DNA of 8,468 nucleotides. Source: CAYRFE01 sp964539615 (GTDB taxonomy: Bacteria > Macinerneyibacteriota > Macinerneyibacteria > Macinerneyibacteriales > CAYRFE01). Below the pieces are notes generated by a model, which searched no databases, was not told the DNA's origin, and was given only the letters and a program-made list of their open reading frames with translations. The stretch covers positions 1 to 8,468 of the forward strand of contig CAZIJP010000120.1 in NCBI GenBank assembly GCA_964539615.1, read 5' to 3'. This document shows, in pieces, positions 5,806-8,468 of the stretch. Made by a program: the position numbers and the translations under genes. Position 1 is the stretch's first letter, and each line of letters begins with the position of its first letter.

Positions 5806-6579
5806 ATGAAGAGCAATCGACTTCCTGTGGCTTTTATCGGCCATGGTTCTCCGATGAACATAATCGCCGACAATGATTATACTCGTGATATTACCGACTA
5901 TGCTCGTCATATCGGTAAACCAAGCACGATCGTAGTAATATCAGCTCATTGGGTGACACACGGGACCTATATTACGGGAGCAGGCAAGCCGGGACAGATC
6001 TATGATTTCTACGGCTTTCCTGAATCTCTCTACCGGATTAATTATTCACCAAAGGGTAAACCTACCGTTGCAGATCAAATCACTTCGATCGTTGATGACA
6101 TTCGGATCGATGAACGACGTGGAATCGATCATGCTGCATGGAGCATCGCAAAACACATGTTCCCGGCCGCAGATATTCCCTTGCTTGAGATCAGCCTTGA
6201 TGTGACGCTATCACCACGCGAGCATTTTGAGCGTGCGAAAAAACTTGCTCAACTCAGGAACAAATCTATCTTATTCATTGGAAGCGGTAATCTTGTTCAT
6301 AATTTACGCGACATATCATTTGACGATCCTGTTGAACCTTTTCAATGGGCGATAGATTTTGATATGATCTTAAAAAAAATGATCGATACCGATTCTATTG
6401 ATCAATTGATCGATTATGAACAGCTTCCTCATGCTGCCCGTTCAATTCCGACAAATGAACATTATCTGCCGCTATTGTATGTCCTCGGCATGAAACATGA
6501 AAACGAACGGTTGAATATAATCCACGAATCGATCCAGAACGGCAGTATTTCGATGCGGAGCTTTGATTATTCGTTGTGA
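5806..6579 (+). CDS. ygiD: 4,5-DOPA-dioxygenase-like extradiol dioxygenase (LigB/YgiD family)
   Basis: A 257-residue cytoplasmic class III extradiol ring-cleavage dioxygenase, closely resembling E. coli YgiD and plant DODA in layout and length. IGHGSPMN (11-18) with H13, SAHWVTHGT (46-54) with H48, SGNLVHNLR (160-168) with H165, and NEHYLPLLYVLG (217-228) with H219 supply the conserved metal-binding histidines. GIDHAAW (106-112) contributes the conserved catalytic-pocket H109. YDFYGFPESLY (66-76) is also diagnostic. The family opens catecholic rings such as L-DOPA using Fe(II), though the bacterial enzymes can be isolated with zinc and their true substrate is usually unknown. ATG at 5806 is preferred over an in-frame TTG at 5791: AGGGGAG (5794-5800) is 5 nt before the ATG, and YgiD homologues begin just ahead of the GHGSPMN motif. 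It starts 15 nt after the zincin stop, so the two share an mRNA. A terminator hairpin follows at 6611-6646. Confidence 0.9.
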   Translation: MKSNRLPVAFIGHGSPMNIIADNDYTRDITDYARHIGKPSTIVVISAHWVTHGTYITGAGKPGQIYDFYGFPESLYRINYSPKGKPTVADQITSIVDDIRIDERRGIDHAAWSIAKHMFPAADIPLLEISLDVTLSPREHFERAKKLAQLRNKSILFIGSGNLVHNLRDISFDDPVEPFQWAIDFDMILKKMIDTDSIDQLIDYEQLPHAARSIPTNEHYLPLLYVLGMKHENERLNIIHESIQNGSISMRSFDYSL

Positions 6580-6610
6580 TCAAACGCAAGCATTGTCGTT
6601 TAAATAGAAT

Positions 6611-6646
6611 GCGGGGGCGGTATATTGGAGAGGTAACCGCCCCCGC
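6611..6646. terminator. GC-rich hairpin between convergent genes
   Basis: GCGGGGGCGGT (6611-6621) and ACCGCCCCCGC (6636-6646) form a perfect, almost all-GC 11-bp stem with a 14-nt loop. It sits between the dioxygenase stop (6579) and the stop of the minus-strand barrel gene (6668). The plus-strand flank TTTGCTT is a modest U-tract and the minus flank is weaker. It probably acts as a shared bidirectional terminator. Confidence 0.75.
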
Positions 6647-6667
6647 TTTGCTTGAGGAAGACCGTTA

Positions 6668-8266
6668 TTATAAGATCGGTATCGTATAGGTCAATTTAAA
6701 GAAATACGTTGTTGCATCGGAATCAGCAAGCGGAATTGAAGACATATCTTGCTCAAGGGTGCTGTGTGTGCCGCCCACGTAAAGTGAAATATCTGCCGAA
6801 GGATTATACACAAACATCGGATAGAAATTCAATGATGTGCGTTTTATATCATACGGAAGGATATTGGCCTCCGACAATTGTAATATTCCGCGGATCCAGA
6901 AATTTTTGTGGAATTGAAGTTTCATACGTATTTCATAAGCGCTGGCGTTATAGATCGTNNNNNNNNNNNNNNNNNNNNNNNNNNNNNNNNNNNNNNNNNN
7001 NNNNNNNNNNNNNNNNNNNNNNNNNNNNNNNNNNNNNNNNNNNNNNNNNNNNNNNNNNCGGTAATCCTGATCGATACTGAAAACGGTGTTGTATAGATCA
7101 TCATATTTTTTCAACGCAACAGCGCCGCGTATACGCATTTTATTATTGAACAACTGACCTGCCACGCTTGAAAATCCATAGAGCGTATTATCCATTTCCG
7201 GGTCAAGGCTTTCATCGAGAGCCGTTAACCCGAAAAATGAGATATTACCCGATTTACCCGATATCTTCGCACCATACAGAGGATTAACGATCTGACGAGT
7301 GTAAAATATCGTGATGTTGGTATTATATGCATTGGTTTGTTCTATGAAGAAAGGTCTTTTTTCATCATAGAACGCATCGTAGCGGTTGTTGACGGTTATA
7401 TTTTCCGCATCTGCCTCTATAATACTGAAATCGGGGTTAATGGTGAAAATGGACGTGATATTAGAGTTCGGTTCAAAAAATATGTTCAATTCCGGCTGAT
7501 AATCATCTTCAGTATCCTGAACATCAAACAAATTATCAGTAGCGACCGTATTGGTGGCTATAAAAGAAGGCATTACCTTCAAGCTCATTTGAGACGGCAG
7601 GTCGTTGAACTGCATTTCATAATAATTTTCAAAAAAATTCGAAACGCCTCGGTCTATTGGGAACATGGTGATCTCTTCACCTTTGTCAACGATATTGCGC
7701 GTAAAGTATGCGCGCCACACCGTATTGTCACCGCTCAGATATTTGATGCTGCGGAAAGGAATGGCGAATTCAACGTAATATCCGTATTCGGTTGGAGATC
7801 CTTTAGATATATAAAACATATCTATGGAAGTATCCACACCGCCGCCGTTATAAAGTCCGTCAAACTGTTCGCCGAACGGATTAGCGCTGAAGCAATAGGA
7901 TTTCTGCTTCGTATTGAACGTATCAAAAAAGAAATTGATACGGTCAGACTCACCGATATTGTCTCTGTTGGAGTGAAACGCACGCATCTGCCTCACATCG
8001 GTCATATAGCATTGCGCCGATATGTAGAGATACGTATTGTCATATGACATACGAACGACCGTGCGTTCTGACGGCTCAATATTGTTGCCGGGAGCTGTCT
8101 GGTAAAACTTATTGACCAACAGCGATTGTTTCCATTCTTCATCGGAATATACACCGTCAATAACGGGTTTTTGTTCAACTTTCGGAATTACCAAACGCTC
8201 AGCTGCGAAAACATGTGTTGTTGCGATAACAAATACGATCAAAAGCATCATTTTCATAAACATCAT
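6668..8266 (-). CDS. CBM9-like/DUF5916 outer-membrane beta-barrel protein, broken by an assembly gap
   Basis: A secreted outer-membrane protein. The N terminus has a signal peptide (MKMMLLIVFVIATTHVFA, cleavage probably near AA-E). A CBM9-like beta-sandwich domain follows (first about 200 residues after the signal, with IDGVYSDEEW and FFFDTFNT), then the start of a DUF5916 barrel. NPDFSIIEADAENITVNNRY and EKRPFFIEQ are the family hallmark, and FYTRQI follows. The C terminus YFFKLTYTIPIL looks like a genuine last barrel strand. A run of 100 N (6959-7058) hides part of the barrel. Only about 200 residues are visible after RPFF, about half of what the family usually has, so the true gene is probably longer. 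AGGAGG (8276-8281) abuts the first ATG (8275). The fourth codon of that run, ATG at 8266, has a normal 9-nt spacing and is chosen here. Function is unknown; the fold suggests glycan binding or transport. It is convergent to the dioxygenase operon. Confidence 0.8.
   Translation of the reverse strand: MMFMKMMLLIVFVIATTHVFAAERLVIPKVEQKPVIDGVYSDEEWKQSLLVNKFYQTAPGNNIEPSERTVVRMSYDNTYLYISAQCYMTDVRQMRAFHSNRDNIGESDRINFFFDTFNTKQKSYCFSANPFGEQFDGLYNGGGVDTSIDMFYISKGSPTEYGYYVEFAIPFRSIKYLSGDNTVWRAYFTRNIVDKGEEITMFPIDRGVSNFFENYYEMQFNDLPSQMSLKVMPSFIATNTVATDNLFDVQDTEDDYQPELNIFFEPNSNITSIFTINPDFSIIEADAENITVNNRYDAFYDEKRPFFIEQTNAYNTNITIFYTRQIVNPLYGAKISGKSGNISFFGLTALDESLDPEMDNTLYGFSSVAGQLFNNKMRIRGAVALKKYDDLYNTVFSIDQDYXXXXXXXXXXXXXXXXXXXXXXXXXXXXXXXXXXTIYNASAYEIRMKLQFHKNFWIRGILQLSEANILPYDIKRTSLNFYPMFVYNPSADISLYVGGTHSTLEQDMSSIPLADSDATTYFFKLTYTIPIL
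6959..7058. other. Assembly gap, 100 N
   Basis: Exactly 100 N, the conventional placeholder for a scaffold join of unknown length. Both flanks read open in the same frame of the DUF5916 gene when 100 bases are counted. The shortness of the barrel suggests the real gap is larger. Confidence 0.98.
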
Positions 8267-8373
8267 AAACATCATCCTCCTGTTTTTCCTCTGCTGAGTA
8301 TACGTATCATTCTGATAGAATCTATAAAACTAAAGTATAGTAACAGCACTAACTAAAGTTTGACGTTCATTCT

Positions 8374-8403
8374 CGTATAAAAAATGTAATGTATTATTGA
8401 CAA
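8374..8403 (-). promoter_or_regulatory. Candidate promoter of the DUF5916 gene
   Basis: On the minus strand TTGTCA (8403-8398, 5/6 match) is followed after 18 bp by TATACG (8379-8374, 4/6). The leader would be about 100 nt. The rest of 8282-8468 is AT-rich non-coding DNA. It includes a GTATACGTAT dyad-like site at 8298-8307 and a TATACT (minus, 8339-8334) that lacks a matching -35. Confidence 0.35.
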
Positions 8404-8425
8404 TCGGGAAATTTAGTGGTACAAA
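8397..8425 (+). promoter_or_regulatory. Possible divergent rightward promoter
   Basis: TTGACA (8397-8402) with TACAAA (8420-8425, 4/6) at 17 bp points off the right edge of the window. Its -35 box overlaps the minus-strand -35 almost base for base. No rightward gene is visible before 8468, so this is tentative. Confidence 0.25.
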
Positions 8426-8468
8426 CTAACTATATGGAACACATATTACTTCTCATTTACATCGTGTC

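Noticed and set aside
7337..8047. 236-codon plus-strand frame opposite the DUF5916 gene
   Set aside because: The minus strand shows clear CBM9 and DUF5916 signatures here. The plus frame has no recognisable motifs or start signal.
1..8468. CRISPR array, tRNA/rRNA, insertion sequence or phage genes
   Set aside because: No regularly spaced long repeats, no cloverleaf, no transposase or integrase motif found on either strand.

Overview
The window holds eight protein genes. Seven lie on the plus strand (258-6579) and one converges on them from the minus strand (6668 to about 8266). The minus-strand gene encodes a signal-peptide-bearing, DUF5916-type outer-membrane beta-barrel, so the host is a Gram-negative (diderm) bacterium. 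Canonical TTGACA promoters, AAAGGAG-type ribosome binding sites and one TTG start are all ordinary bacterial features. DUF5916 barrels together with a COG2403 'cyclic 2,3-diphosphoglycerate synthase-like' GTPase are compatible with an FCB-group or spirochaete-like lineage, but the sequence does not settle the phylum. A block of exactly 100 N inside the last gene shows that this is a scaffolded draft assembly.

Layout. 1-257 is a regulatory region with two tandem inverted repeats and a near-consensus promoter. 258-1580 encodes the COG2403 GTPase-like protein, closed by a very strong intrinsic terminator (1601-1633). 1733-2395 is a separately promoted HAD-superfamily phosphatase with a TTG start and an Asn in place of the second motif-I Asp. 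2667-4320 is an AT-rich two-gene unit: a CPBP (CAAX-type) intramembrane protease with an extra C-terminal membrane module, followed one base later by a small four-helix membrane protein. 4321-4615 is a long non-coding stretch with an AT-rich terminator, a hairpin and spaced GGCAT motifs. 4616-6579 is a probable three-gene operon: a DJ-1/PfpI protein, a DUF3267 membrane zincin and a LigB/YgiD-type extradiol dioxygenase. A 13-bp perfect hairpin sits just ahead of the zincin ribosome binding site. A GC-rich hairpin (6611-6646) separates this operon from the convergent CBM9/DUF5916 outer-membrane gene, which is interrupted by the assembly gap. 8282-8468 carries its upstream region and possibly a divergent promoter pointing off the window.

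Working together. Most units look like independent housekeeping or stress functions rather than one pathway. The two best candidates for something new are the CPBP protease with its coupled membrane partner, and the DJ-1/zincin/dioxygenase operon with its internal hairpin. Neither resembles a defence system, and no CRISPR array, insertion sequence, tRNA or rRNA is visible.
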